NCBI GenBank assembly: GCA_902482195.1
Contig: CABSZQ010000015.1
Span: 1-11,142 of the forward strand
DNA from: an uncultured Haemophilus sp.
Lineage (GTDB): Bacteria; Pseudomonadota; Gammaproteobacteria; Enterobacterales; Pasteurellaceae
Direction of reading: 5' to 3'
DNA length: 11,142 nt
Part shown: piece by piece, positions 1 through 6,573 of the stretch
Layout: each line of letters opens with the position of its first letter
Position numbering within the stretch: the first letter of the stretch is position 1
Made by a program: the position numbers and the translations under genes
Notes under the pieces: generated by a model
Database searches by the model: none
Seen by the model: only the letters and a program-made list of their open reading frames with translations
Told to the model about the DNA's origin: nothing

Positions 1-158
1 GCAATATTGTTATTTTGACATTGAGGGCAACGAAGTTCTTGCGTTAATTGATGATAATCCTTTTCCTGCTCCGGTGAGGCAAAATTCAATGCATCAATAG
101 AGGCAGCCGCTGAGATACTCACAAAAAGTGCGGTCAAAAAAAGCCATGATTTTTTCAT
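1..158 (-). CDS. ccmH: CcmH, cytochrome c maturation thiol protein (5' part, cut by window edge)
   Basis: Only the first 52 codons lie in the window; the gene runs off the left edge. The product begins with a lysine-containing, hydrophobic signal peptide (residues 1 to about 19, ending in an Ala-Ala-Ala-Ser stretch), then a mature region with the LRCPQCQN motif at residues 42-49. C44 and C47 form the CxxC redox pair typical of CcmH/NrfF proteins, which in the periplasm keep the apocytochrome CXXCH cysteines reduced, together with CcmG and CcmF. The start ATG (156-158) overlaps the dsbE stop codon (TTA at 158-160 on the plus strand), so translation is probably coupled to dsbE. A DNA uptake signal lies inside the signal-peptide codons. 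Whether this is a short CcmH or one fused to a CcmI-like TPR domain cannot be seen. Identity is secure from motif and operon position. Confidence 0.93.
   Translation of the reverse strand, partial: MKKSWLFLTALFVSISAAASIDALNFASPEQEKDYHQLTQELRCPQCQNNNI
126..134 (+). repeat. DNA uptake signal sequence (Hin-type USS), exact core
   Basis: Exact 9-base core AAGTGCGGT, followed by C and an A-rich flank that fits the extended uptake signal. It lies in ccmH and, read on the coding strand, supplies the codons for Thr-Ala-Leu in the hydrophobic core of the signal peptide. Confidence 0.93.
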
Positions 159-703
159 TATGGTTTCTCCGCTAATTTGTCATAAATAGGCTTCAAGGTC
201 TCATTCCAAACACGTTCATTCACATCACCTGCTAAGCGATAATGAATCACACCTTTGCCATCTACAATGAATGTTTCCGGTGCACCATAAACGCCTAAAT
301 CTAATGCAAAGGAACCTTTTTCATCTTTAAGCACAAGACTATAAGGATTGCCTAAATCTTTTAACCATTTTACCGCTTTTGGTGATTCATCTTTATAGTC
401 GATACCAATGATTGTTACGCCCTGTTTAGCCAATTGATTCAAGTATTGATGCTCTGCATAACAAGTTGGACACCAAGTTGCCCACACATTTAAAAGAACC
501 GGTTTACCTTGTTGGAAGATTTCATTACCGTAGGTTTTATTTTCCAATAAATCCGTTAATATTTTCTGTGGCACGGATTTCCCCACAAGAGCAGATTCTA
601 ACGCTTTTGGGTCATCACCTTGTGCATTGCGTCCAAGCTGAACTAAAAATGCTGTAGCTACCGCAAGAAAAACAATAAGTGGGATAAGTAGTTTTTTATT
701 CAT
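158..703 (-). CDS. dsbE: DsbE/CcmG, thiol:disulfide interchange protein for cytochrome c maturation
   Basis: Membrane-anchored periplasmic thioredoxin-like reductase that passes electrons from DsbD to CcmH and apocytochrome c. The 181-residue product has an N-terminal Lys-Lys and an uncleaved signal anchor (about residues 4-22). A thioredoxin fold follows, with the NVWATWCPTC active site (C78 and C81). The cis-proline region GVYGAPET at 137-144 is typical of CcmG rather than general thioredoxins. Length matches the E. coli protein closely. It lies 52 bases after ccmF and overlaps ccmH at its stop. The Shine-Dalgarno before the ATG is weak, and a GC-rich hairpin sits in the gap upstream. No truncation or missing catalytic residue is seen. 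Confidence 0.96.
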   Translation of the reverse strand: MNKKLLIPLIVFLAVATAFLVQLGRNAQGDDPKALESALVGKSVPQKILTDLLENKTYGNEIFQQGKPVLLNVWATWCPTCYAEHQYLNQLAKQGVTIIGIDYKDESPKAVKWLKDLGNPYSLVLKDEKGSFALDLGVYGAPETFIVDGKGVIHYRLAGDVNERVWNETLKPIYDKLAEKP

Positions 704-730
704 AACACTATCAATTTCACATCTATTTCT

Positions 731-747
731 AGGGGCAATACGCCCCT
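731..747 (-). other. GC-rich intra-operon stem-loop between ccmF and dsbE
   Basis: Perfect 6-bp inverted repeat AGGGGC / GCCCCT around a 5-base loop. It starts a few bases after the ccmF stop codon and ends about 27 bases before the dsbE ATG. On the transcribed (minus) strand it is followed by AGAAATAG rather than a T-run, so it does not look like an intrinsic terminator. It could mark an mRNA processing or stability point, or affect dsbE translation. Function is inferred only. Confidence 0.5.
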
Positions 748-755
748 TATTACAA

Positions 756-2705
756 TTAAGATTGTTTAACTAATCGACTAAAACGATAACGACGGTCAAA
801 CATACAGAGCAAGCCACCTAATGCCATAAACAATCCTCCAATCCAAATCCAACGGATAAACGGTTTATAGTAAAGGCGTAGCGCCCATGAGTTATCATCA
901 ATCTTTTCGCCCAAAGCAACATAAAGATCACGAGTAAAGCCCCAATTAATTGCCGCTTCCGTCATTGGCATTTTACTGACGGTATAAAAACGTTTTTCAG
1001 CAAATAATGTTGCTTCCGGTTTCCCCTCTTTTGAAATATCAATTTGTGCTTTACCGCCCATATAGTTAGGGCCATTTGCATCACTCACGCCAGCAAATTT
1101 AAAGTCATAATTAGCAATCTGCACTGTATCGCCAACGGCCATTCGCACATCGCGTTCTACACTAAAGTTTTGGCTAAATGCAATTCCCCAAACTGTCATC
1201 GCCACACCAAGGTGAGCCAAAATCATCCCCCAATGAGAACGGGAAAGTTTGGTAATACCTTTAAAAAACGATTCACGGTGTGTTGCACGTTGTTTCATCT
1301 CATAAAGGCTTAATAACACAATAATGACGGACATCATGGTGCCAAGCACCGCACTAACAGTGAGTTTATTTTGTAGGAAATACGGTAAAGCAAAACCTGC
1401 AATCGCCATCACAATCACACTCACTACAACCGGTGTACGAATTTCAGAGAACTGATCGCGGCGCCATTTTACTAACGGTCCAATACCCAGTAATAAGGCA
1501 AATGGAGTCATAATAATCAAGAACATTTGATCAAAGAACGGCGCACCGATCGAAATAGAGCCTAAACCTAATTGTTTATGAACTAATGGCAATAACGTCC
1601 CTAAGAACACCACACAAAGTGCGGTCATTAATAGGATATTATTTAATAACAATAATGTTTCGCGAGAATAGCGTTCTGCATTATCACGCGAACTAATTTG
1701 GTTGCCTTTGTAAGCGTATAAGGTTAAAGAACCACCAATTACCACAACCAAATAAGCAAGAATATATAAACCTCGTGTAGGATCTGAAGCAAAGGCGTGT
1801 ACTGACACTAAGATACCGGAACGAACTAGGAACGTACCCAGTAAGCAAAGTGAGAAAGCAAGGATTGCTAAAAGCACAGTCCAAGCTTTAAAAGAACCAC
1901 GTTTTTCAGTCACCGCTAAAGAGTGGATTAATGCGGTTCCCGCAAGCCAAGGCATTAAAGAAGAGTTTTCTACTGGATCCCAGAACCACCAGCCACCCCA
2001 GCCGAGCTCATAATACGCCCACCAAGAACCCAATACGATCCCAAGTGTTAAAAATACCCAAGCTGCCATCGTCCAAGGACGAGACCATCTAGCCCAAGCG
2101 GAGTCTAATTTCCCTGTCATTAATGAGGCGATCGCAAAGGCAAAAGCCACAGAAAAACCGACGTATCCCATATAAAGCAATGGAGGGTGGAAAATCAAGC
2201 CAACATCTTGCAACATTGGATTGAGTTCTCGACCATCTACTGGGAAATCAGGGAATGTACGGGTAAATGGATTTGAGGTAAATAATACGAAGAGTAAAAA
2301 GCCGATGCTAATAATCCCCATAATACCCAACACGCGAGCTACCGCTTCTTGTGGTAAGTGCTTGCTAAATAAAGCTACCGCAGCCCCCCATAACGTTAGT
2401 AACCAAATCCAAAGTAATAATGAGCCTTCGTGTGAACCCCATACCGCAGATAAACGATAATAAATCGGTAAGCTACTGTTCGAGTTATTTACCACATATT
2501 GCACACTGAAATCATTAACAGCAAACAAATAGAATAATGCAGCAAAAGCAATAGTTAAACTGAAAAATAAACCATAAGTCATTGGACGAGCCAATGACAT
2601 GAGTTGAGAATGACCTTTTTCAGCCCCCCATAATGGGAAAACGGCTAAAAAGAATGAGACGGCAAGGCTTAAAGCAAGCGCATAATTTCCTAATTCAGCA
2701 ATCAT
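756..2705 (-). CDS. ccmF: CcmF, heme lyase core subunit of cytochrome c maturation
   Basis: Large polytopic inner-membrane protein (649 residues) that takes heme from holo-CcmE and, with CcmG/CcmH, attaches it to apocytochrome c on the periplasmic side. The tryptophan-rich WWD motif lies at about residues 228-243 (GSWWAYYELGWGGWWFWDP). The four heme-ligand histidines known from E. coli CcmF are at the same numbers: H173 (in IFHPP), H261, H303 and H491. A large soluble periplasmic loop (about 510-610) precedes the last membrane segment and a basic C-terminal tail. Length is normal for the family. The start ATG shares one base with the ccmE stop, indicating translational coupling. An uptake signal is embedded at residues 361-363. 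No defects are visible. Confidence 0.98.
   Translation of the reverse strand: MIAELGNYALALSLAVSFFLAVFPLWGAEKGHSQLMSLARPMTYGLFFSLTIAFAALFYLFAVNDFSVQYVVNNSNSSLPIYYRLSAVWGSHEGSLLLWIWLLTLWGAAVALFSKHLPQEAVARVLGIMGIISIGFLLFVLFTSNPFTRTFPDFPVDGRELNPMLQDVGLIFHPPLLYMGYVGFSVAFAFAIASLMTGKLDSAWARWSRPWTMAAWVFLTLGIVLGSWWAYYELGWGGWWFWDPVENSSLMPWLAGTALIHSLAVTEKRGSFKAWTVLLAILAFSLCLLGTFLVRSGILVSVHAFASDPTRGLYILAYLVVVIGGSLTLYAYKGNQISSRDNAERYSRETLLLLNNILLMTALCVVFLGTLLPLVHKQLGLGSISIGAPFFDQMFLIIMTPFALLLGIGPLVKWRRDQFSEIRTPVVVSVIVMAIAGFALPYFLQNKLTVSAVLGTMMSVIIVLLSLYEMKQRATHRESFFKGITKLSRSHWGMILAHLGVAMTVWGIAFSQNFSVERDVRMAVGDTVQIANYDFKFAGVSDANGPNYMGGKAQIDISKEGKPEATLFAEKRFYTVSKMPMTEAAINWGFTRDLYVALGEKIDDNSWALRLYYKPFIRWIWIGGLFMALGGLLCMFDRRYRFSRLVKQS
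1617..1625 (+). repeat. DNA uptake signal sequence (Hin-type USS), exact core
   Basis: Exact AAGTGCGGT core within ccmF. On the coding strand it reads ACC GCA CTT and encodes Thr-Ala-Leu at residues 361-363 in a membrane segment. Confidence 0.92.
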
Positions 2706-3235
2706 TAGCGACCTTCTTGCGATTTTTGCTGGGTTTCTTTATAACGACGATCGGCTTCACTCTCGCCTTTTAGTTCTGCCCCCATTGGTTTATGCATTTT
2801 CTGCATTTTCTCACCTAATTCTGGCGGCACATAGTTTTCATCATGCTTAGCAAGCACTTCTGTTGCTTCTAATAAGGTTGGTTCTTTTAGTACACCTTGC
2901 GCAACAATACCCTGTCCCTCACGGAAAAGATCCGGCAGAATACCTTCGTACTCTACTGTAATTGATGGACCAATATCATTCACATCAAAGCGAACTTTGA
3001 GACTTTTCGGATCTCGACTAACAGAACCTTCGACTACCATACCACCAACACGAATACGTTGCCCAACTTCAGGTTTTTGATCAGGGTTTCCATCTTTCCC
3101 TTCTACGACTTCCGAAGGTGTATAAAACAAATCAATATTTTGGCGAAGCGCATAAAGCACCAAACCTGTCGCAATCGAAATACCTAAAATCACAAAGATG
3201 ATAATCGAAAGTCTTGATTTACGTCTTGGATTCAT
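2705..3235 (-). CDS. ccmE: CcmE, periplasmic heme chaperone
   Basis: Membrane-tethered heme chaperone that binds heme covalently in the periplasm and hands it to CcmF. The 176-residue product has a basic cytoplasmic N-terminus (MNPRRKSR), one membrane anchor (about 9-29), and a beta-barrel (OB-fold) domain to about residue 130. The signature [12 protein letters not shown] places the covalent heme-binding histidine at H131 and the axial tyrosine at Y135, one residue on from the E. coli numbering. The tail after 140 is charged and probably flexible, as is usual. The start overlaps the ccmD stop by 4 bases (ATGA) and the stop overlaps the ccmF start (TAATG). Identity is certain from motif and context. 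Confidence 0.98.
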   Translation of the reverse strand: MNPRRKSRLSIIIFVILGISIATGLVLYALRQNIDLFYTPSEVVEGKDGNPDQKPEVGQRIRVGGMVVEGSVSRDPKSLKVRFDVNDIGPSITVEYEGILPDLFREGQGIVAQGVLKEPTLLEATEVLAKHDENYVPPELGEKMQKMHKPMGAELKGESEADRRYKETQQKSQEGR

Positions 3236-3435
3236 AGTGTATTCCCTTTATTTGCTTGGTTTAAACGGGCTTCACGTTGTTGCTCGCGTAACACTTCTTT
3301 TAATACTATTTTACGCCCCTTGACGCTTTGTATCGCCAAAATGATCATTGCCACAAGGCTAATGCCGTAGGAAAGCCACACATAAAAACCGTAGCCTCCC
3401 ATATTGATAAAATCACTCCAACTTTGGAAAAACAT
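3232..3435 (-). CDS. ccmD: CcmD, small membrane protein of the heme export complex
   Basis: Small single-span inner-membrane protein (67 residues). It holds the CcmABC complex together with holo-CcmE and is needed to release heme-loaded CcmE. The family signature near the N-terminus, [16 protein letters not shown] at about residues 9-23, is clear. It leads into one transmembrane helix (about 16-37), then a basic, charged cytoplasmic tail rich in Arg, Lys, Glu and Gln. A good Shine-Dalgarno (AGGGAG) sits just upstream of the ATG. The gene starts 29 bases after ccmC and overlaps ccmE by 4 bases. CcmD proteins are often missed in annotation because they are short, but signature and position make this one firm. 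Confidence 0.95.
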   Translation of the reverse strand: MFFQSWSDFINMGGYGFYVWLSYGISLVAMIILAIQSVKGRKIVLKEVLREQQREARLNQANKGNTL

Positions 3436-3464
3436 TTTCCGCTCCCTAAAATAAAAATGAAAAA

Positions 3465-4205
3465 CTATTTTAGCTTACTTGCTAACTCTTTTACCCATGG
3501 GCGTTTGCTGTCTTCTTTTAGCAATTCAACGCGGTAACGCACAAGCGTAAACCAAATGGATAAAAATAAAAATCCCAAAATACATAAAATCAGTGGAATT
3601 AACATCGGCGTTGCAATAGACGGTTTTTCAAACTTCGTGATACTTGCCCCTTGGTGTAAGGTATTCCACCACTCTACGGAGAAGTGAATGATTGGTAAAT
3701 TCACCACACCAACAATACACAAGATACCCGCTGATTTTGCGCCCACGGCACGGTCAGAAAATGCAGAATACAGCGCTAATACACCGATATATAAGAAGAA
3801 AAGAATGAGCTCAGCAGTTAAACGTGCATCCCACACCCACCAGGTTCCCCACATTGGCTTGCCCCAAATTGCACCTGTTACCAAGGCAATAAAAGTAAAC
3901 ATTGCACCGATCGGTGCCATGGCTATCATTGAAAGATGAGCGGCTTTAATTTGCCAAACTAACGCAATAATGGCAGCAACGGCCATCGAACCATACACGC
4001 CCATTGACCAAATCGCCGCCGGCACATGCACATACATAATTCGGAAACTATTGCCTTGCTGATAATCAGCCGGTGCGTAAGCTAAGCCCCACACGATGCC
4101 AACAGCCAATAATAAAACCGCAATCGCACCAAAAAATGGGCTTAATTTGCCACATAAATGATATTGGGTTTCATGTTTTGCGTAAGGATGTAACCACTTC
4201 CACAT
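3465..4205 (-). CDS. ccmC: CcmC, heme-handling membrane subunit that loads CcmE
   Basis: Polytopic inner-membrane protein (246 residues, about six membrane segments) that presents heme to CcmE at the periplasmic face. The WWD motif is present at residues 114-126 (WGKPMWGTWWVWD). The two axial heme histidines are H60 (in VHVP) and H184, exactly the positions in E. coli CcmC. Length is normal. It follows ccmB after a 68-base gap that contains an uptake signal, the longest gap in this operon. A purine-rich AAGGAT lies upstream of the ATG as the ribosome binding site. The WWD motif is shared with CcmF, but size and gene order make this CcmC. Confidence 0.98.
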   Translation of the reverse strand: MWKWLHPYAKHETQYHLCGKLSPFFGAIAVLLLAVGIVWGLAYAPADYQQGNSFRIMYVHVPAAIWSMGVYGSMAVAAIIALVWQIKAAHLSMIAMAPIGAMFTFIALVTGAIWGKPMWGTWWVWDARLTAELILFFLYIGVLALYSAFSDRAVGAKSAGILCIVGVVNLPIIHFSVEWWNTLHQGASITKFEKPSIATPMLIPLILCILGFLFLSIWFTLVRYRVELLKEDSKRPWVKELASKLK

Positions 4206-4249
4206 AAAAGATCCTTAATTCCAAAAAATAAAAAACAGTTAAAAATCTG

Positions 4250-4258
4250 ACCGCACTT
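4250..4258 (-). repeat. DNA uptake signal sequence (Hin-type USS), exact core, intergenic
   Basis: Core AAGTGCGGT on the minus strand, preceded by A and followed by two A/T-rich tracts spaced as in the extended uptake signal. It is the only exact copy outside a coding region here, placed between ccmB and ccmC. Confidence 0.93.
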
Positions 4259-4273
4259 TCACCGTAATAGTGA

Positions 4274-4939
4274 TTAATTATCTAAACTAATTCGTAGTGC
4301 CGCTGCAATAGCGAAAGGCGATAAGGTTATCGCGCCAGCCAAAATTGCCCCTAAAATAGCAAGCTGTCCGCCATAAGGGAGATTTAACGCGGCAGCATCT
4401 AAAATTGCTGAGGCAAAAATTAAAACTGGAATAAATAATGGCACCACAAGTAAACTCAGCAATACGCCACCTTTACGCAATCCTACCGTCAATGCCACAC
4501 CAATTGCACCAATGCAGCTTAAAATCGGTGTGCCCACCAATAGTGTAAGCACCAACGCCCACCAAATATTCACTTCCAACGAAAGCAATAACGCCGCAAT
4601 AGGTGAAAGTAAAATCAACGGCAAACCTGTTAATAACCAGTGCGCAACAACTTTTGCAAGTGTCGTTAGCGCCAAAGGTTGAGCCGTAAGCATCAATTGT
4701 TCTAAAGAGCCATCAATAAAGTCATCTCGGAATAAGCGTTCAAAAGATAGCAACGCAGAAAGCAATGCCGCTACCCAAGCAACCCCAGGTGCAATGCGAG
4801 AAAGTAACTTAGGATCCGGCCCAATCACCAATGGGAACAGCGTAATCACGATCAAAAAGAACCAAAGCGGGTTCAAAATTTCCGCTTGTTTACGGGTCGC
4901 AATCTTCAGCTCACGCTTTATAATCTGTAAAAATATCAT
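4274..4939 (-). CDS. ccmB: CcmB, membrane subunit of the CcmABCD ABC complex
   Basis: Integral membrane subunit (221 residues) that pairs with the ATPase CcmA. Together with CcmC and CcmD it drives release of holo-CcmE from CcmC using ATP. The sequence shows six hydrophobic segments (about 22-40, 49-66, 98-121, 127-150, 158-181, 192-215). Between the second and third is the conserved cytoplasmic region FRDDFIDGSLEQL (70-82), a hallmark of CcmB and the likely contact with CcmA. Length matches the family. It starts only 6 bases after the ccmA stop, with no convincing Shine-Dalgarno, so translation probably depends on ccmA. No anomalies are seen. Confidence 0.97.
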   Translation of the reverse strand: MIFLQIIKRELKIATRKQAEILNPLWFFLIVITLFPLVIGPDPKLLSRIAPGVAWVAALLSALLSFERLFRDDFIDGSLEQLMLTAQPLALTTLAKVVAHWLLTGLPLILLSPIAALLLSLEVNIWWALVLTLLVGTPILSCIGAIGVALTVGLRKGGVLLSLLVVPLFIPVLIFASAILDAAALNLPYGGQLAILGAILAGAITLSPFAIAAALRISLDN

Positions 4940-4945
4940 AAAAAT

Positions 4946-5587
4946 CTAAGAGTTATATTTATAATCAGCAAGATTAATTTTTTTCAATAACGTACTAGGC
5001 ACTTCTTGGTGACTCGTTAAAATCACCATTCCACCTTTTTTAGCATGATTTTCAAAAAGTGCGGTCAAAACTTCAACCCCTTTTTTGTCTATTGCTGTAA
5101 AAGGCTCATCCAAAATCCAAAGAGGTGCTTCTGAGATCCATAATCTCGCCAAAGCAATGCGCTTTTGCTGACCCGCTGAAAGTTGTGCCGCTGGCAAATC
5201 TTCACGTCCAAGTAAACCTACCGTTTCAAGCACATCCCATAAAATATCGGTGCCTTGCTGACTCTGACTAATCTGCTGATAAAATTTTAAATTTTCCCAT
5301 GCGGTTAACTCAGGTTTCACGCCTGAATGATGACCGAGATAAAGCAACTGATGATGATATTCTTCGCGTTGCTTTGTAATCTCGTCTGAATTCCACCGCA
5401 CTTTACCTTCTACAGGCTGTGCAAGGCCGGCTAAAATCCGCAATAAACTTGTTTTACCGATACCATTGTGCCCTTCAATTTGCACGAAATCACCACTTTG
5501 AAATTGCAGTGAAAGATCTGTGAACAATACGCGATCGCCACGTTGGCACGCCAATTGTTCTAATTGAAGTTGATGAGCAGGAAACAT
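4946..5587 (-). CDS. ccmA: CcmA, ATP-binding subunit of the cytochrome c maturation ABC complex
   Basis: Cytoplasmic ABC ATPase (213 residues) that powers CcmB/CcmC-dependent release of heme-loaded CcmE. Motifs appear in order: Walker A GHNGIGKT at 39-46, the signature LSAGQQKR at 136-143, Walker B LWILDEP at 156-162, and the switch histidine H193 in TSHQE. Small size and the absence of extra domains fit CcmA. It is the first gene of the operon, with a promoter about 45 bases upstream. A purine-rich AAGGCTGAGG lies before the ATG. Two uptake signals in opposite orientation lie within the gene. The closest alternative would be a generic ABC ATPase, which the ccmB neighbour rules out. Confidence 0.98.
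   Translation of the reverse strand: MFPAHQLQLEQLACQRGDRVLFTDLSLQFQSGDFVQIEGHNGIGKTSLLRILAGLAQPVEGKVRWNSDEITKQREEYHHQLLYLGHHSGVKPELTAWENLKFYQQISQSQQGTDILWDVLETVGLLGREDLPAAQLSAGQQKRIALARLWISEAPLWILDEPFTAIDKKGVEVLTALFENHAKKGGMVILTSHQEVPSTLLKKINLADYKYNS
5057..5065 (+). repeat. DNA uptake signal sequence (Hin-type USS), exact core
   Basis: Exact AAGTGCGGT core with a following CAAAA flank, inside ccmA. On the coding strand it encodes Thr-Ala-Leu at residues 175-177. It faces the opposite way to the copy at 5395-5403. Confidence 0.92.
5395..5403 (-). repeat. DNA uptake signal sequence (Hin-type USS), exact core
   Basis: Exact core on the minus strand (ACCGCACTT on plus) within ccmA. It is read as part of Lys-Val-Arg-Trp near residues 62-65. 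The following flank (GGAATTC) is a poorer match to the extended signal, so uptake strength may be lower. Confidence 0.85.
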
Positions 5588-5630
5588 AGCCTCAGCCTTA
5601 AAAATAAAATCTTGTGAAAAATCAGCGGGT

Positions 5631-5658
5631 ATTCTACCACAAGGGGAAATTTTGACGA
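5631..5658 (-). promoter_or_regulatory. Predicted sigma-70 promoter of the ccm operon
   Basis: On the minus strand a -10 hexamer TAGAAT (5 of 6 to consensus, 5631-5636) is preceded by TG one base away, an extended -10. A weaker -35, TCGTCA (4 of 6, 5653-5658), lies 16 bases further upstream. Transcription would start about 35-40 bases before the ccmA ATG. This is pattern matching only. Confidence 0.55.
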
Positions 5659-5769
5659 GATTTTAAGGGGTAAAAGACATAACTATTTAGAAGTAGATTG
5701 GTGTGTTTATTGATTTAAAACAAACTAAATTTTCCTAGTTTTTTCATCGGATAATCAAATAATTAAAAG

Positions 5770-5790
5770 ATTTGATGATCTAAATCAAAT
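5770..5790. promoter_or_regulatory. Inverted repeat, candidate operator upstream of sodA
   Basis: Perfect 7-bp arms ATTTGAT / ATCAAAT around a 7-base spacer. A further ATCAAAT copy lies at 5754-5760. The repeat covers roughly -40 to -20 of the predicted sodA start, where a repressor would block polymerase. The half-sites resemble FNR half-sites (TTGAT/ATCAA), but FNR boxes have a 4-base spacer, so the protein that binds is not identified. Confidence 0.4.
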
Positions 5791-5794
5791 TTTC

Positions 5795-5803
5795 TGCTAC
5801 TAT
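5795..5803 (+). promoter_or_regulatory. Predicted extended -10 element of the sodA promoter
   Basis: TGCTACTAT fits an extended -10 (TG, one base, then TACTAT, 4 of 6 to consensus). No good -35 sits at the usual distance; TTGATG at 5772-5777 is 20 bases away, so the promoter may need an activator or rely on the TG. The start would be near 5810, about 60 bases before the ATG. Confidence 0.4.
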
Positions 5804-5810
5804 TTAGTTA

Positions 5811-5836
5811 TTTTTTGATGTTGTTTTATCAAAAAA
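5811..5836 (+). other. Inverted repeat in the sodA leader (hairpin or operator)
   Basis: Perfect 9-bp arms TTTTTTGAT / ATCAAAAAA with an 8-base loop. If transcription starts near 5810, this would form a hairpin at the very 5' end of the sodA mRNA, which could affect stability. It may equally be a DNA site, since it contains the same TTGAT/ATCAA half-sites as the upstream repeat. It lies clear of the Shine-Dalgarno. Confidence 0.45.
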
Positions 5837-5859
5837 CATTACCTTAACTTCATTTAAAA

Positions 5860-5864
5860 AAGGA
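5860..5864 (+). promoter_or_regulatory. sodA ribosome binding site
   Basis: AAGGA seven bases upstream of the sodA ATG, a strong Shine-Dalgarno at good spacing that supports the chosen start. Confidence 0.85.
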
Positions 5865-5871
5865 ACATATT

Positions 5872-6519
5872 ATGTCTTATACTCTACCTGAATTAGGCTA
5901 CGCTTATGATGCGTTAGAACCACATTTTGATGCACAAACAATGGAAATTCACCACTCTAAACACCACCAAGCCTATGTAAATAATGCAAATGCCGTGTTA
6001 GAAACTTTACCTGCTGAATTTTCTGAAATGTGTGCAGGTCAATTAATCAGCCAATTAGATAAAATCCCTGCTGAAAAACGTACTGCATTACGTAACAACG
6101 CAGGCGGTCACGCAAACCACAGCTTATTCTGGAAATCATTGAAAAAAGGCACCACTTTACAAGGTGATTTAAAAGCAGCTATCGAACGTGATTTCGGTTC
6201 TGTAGAAAACTTCAAAGCTGAATTTGAAAAAGCAGCGGCGACTCGTTTCGGTTCTGGTTGGGCATGGTTAGTGATCAACCAAGGCAAATTATCTGTTGTT
6301 TCTACCGCAAACCAAGATTCTCCATTAATGGGTAAAGAAATCGCAGGTTGTGAAGGTTTCCCACTTTTAGGTTTAGATGTTTGGGAACACGCTTACTACT
6401 TGAAATTCCAAAACCGTCGTCCAGACTACATCAAAGAATTCTGGAACGTCGTAAACTGGGATTTCGTTGCAGAGCGTTTTGCTAAAAAATTAGCAGATTG
6501 CGGATGTGCAGCTAAATAA
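5872..6519 (+). CDS. sodA: SodA, manganese superoxide dismutase
   Basis: Cytoplasmic enzyme (215 residues) that converts superoxide to hydrogen peroxide and oxygen. The metal ligands are H27 (in EIHHSKHH), H83 (in GGHANHS), D169 and H173 (the DVWEHAYY signature at 169-176). GGHANHS before the second ligand and an outer-sphere glutamine in TANQDSP (about 148) indicate the manganese rather than the iron type. It is slightly longer than E. coli SodA, and the tail ends Asp-Cys-Gly-Cys-Ala-Ala-Lys, a Cys-x-Cys not part of the catalytic fold. The gene stands alone, divergent from ccmA, with its own promoter region and terminator. Linkage of sodA to ccm is, from memory, also found in H. influenzae. 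Confidence 0.98.
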   Translation: MSYTLPELGYAYDALEPHFDAQTMEIHHSKHHQAYVNNANAVLETLPAEFSEMCAGQLISQLDKIPAEKRTALRNNAGGHANHSLFWKSLKKGTTLQGDLKAAIERDFGSVENFKAEFEKAAATRFGSGWAWLVINQGKLSVVSTANQDSPLMGKEIAGCEGFPLLGLDVWEHAYYLKFQNRRPDYIKEFWNVVNWDFVAERFAKKLADCGCAAK

Positions 6520-6537
6520 TAGCTTCTCAAAATATAT

Positions 6538-6568
6538 AAAAAATCGCCTATTTTTAGGCGATTTTTTT
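6538..6568 (+). terminator. Bidirectional rho-independent terminator between sodA and the methyltransferase gene
   Basis: Perfect 10-bp stem AAATCGCCTA (6541-6550) / TAGGCGATTT (6555-6564) with a TTTT loop. The 3' side runs into a T-tract ending at 6568, and the 5' side starts in an A-tract from 6538, giving a U-tail on either strand. It lies 20-odd bases after the sodA stop and just beyond the stop of the convergent gene. Confidence 0.92.
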
Positions 6569-6573
6569 ATTGG

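Larger units (their letters stand above)
5588..5871. other. ccmA-sodA divergent intergenic region (284 bp)
   Basis: No gene is seen here. The left third holds the ccm promoter. From about 5700 the sequence becomes strongly AT-rich and carries repeated TTGAT or ATCAA pentamers: TTGAT at 5710, 5772 and 5815; ATCAA at 5754, 5784 and 5828. Two pairs form perfect inverted repeats, given separately. The arrangement suggests regulation of the two divergent transcription units. Confidence 0.6.

Noticed and set aside
1044..1313. Open frame on the plus strand inside ccmF
   Set aside because: Antisense to a well-conserved gene, with no ribosome site or recognisable protein; the same holds for the other plus-strand frames over ccm, hisS, ispG and rodZ.
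1348..1356. Tenth uptake signal in ccmF (ACCGCACTA)
   Set aside because: One mismatch in the core, so it is not counted with the exact copies.
4206..4273. Internal promoter or terminator between ccmB and ccmC
   Set aside because: The 68-base gap is accounted for by the uptake signal and its A/T tracts; no convincing -10/-35 pair or hairpin was found.
5749..5767. Fur box upstream of sodA (GATAATCAAATAATTAAAA)
   Set aside because: Only about 10 of 19 positions match the Fur consensus in a very AT-rich stretch; the right half has no symmetry.
5770..5790. FNR box upstream of sodA
   Set aside because: The half-sites TTGAT and ATCAA are right, but the spacer is 7 bases instead of 4, so it is not a standard FNR site.
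5811..5836. Intrinsic terminator between ccmA and sodA
   Set aside because: The stem has one G-C pair per arm and no U-run after it on either strand beyond the arm itself; it lies upstream of a gene, not at a gene end.
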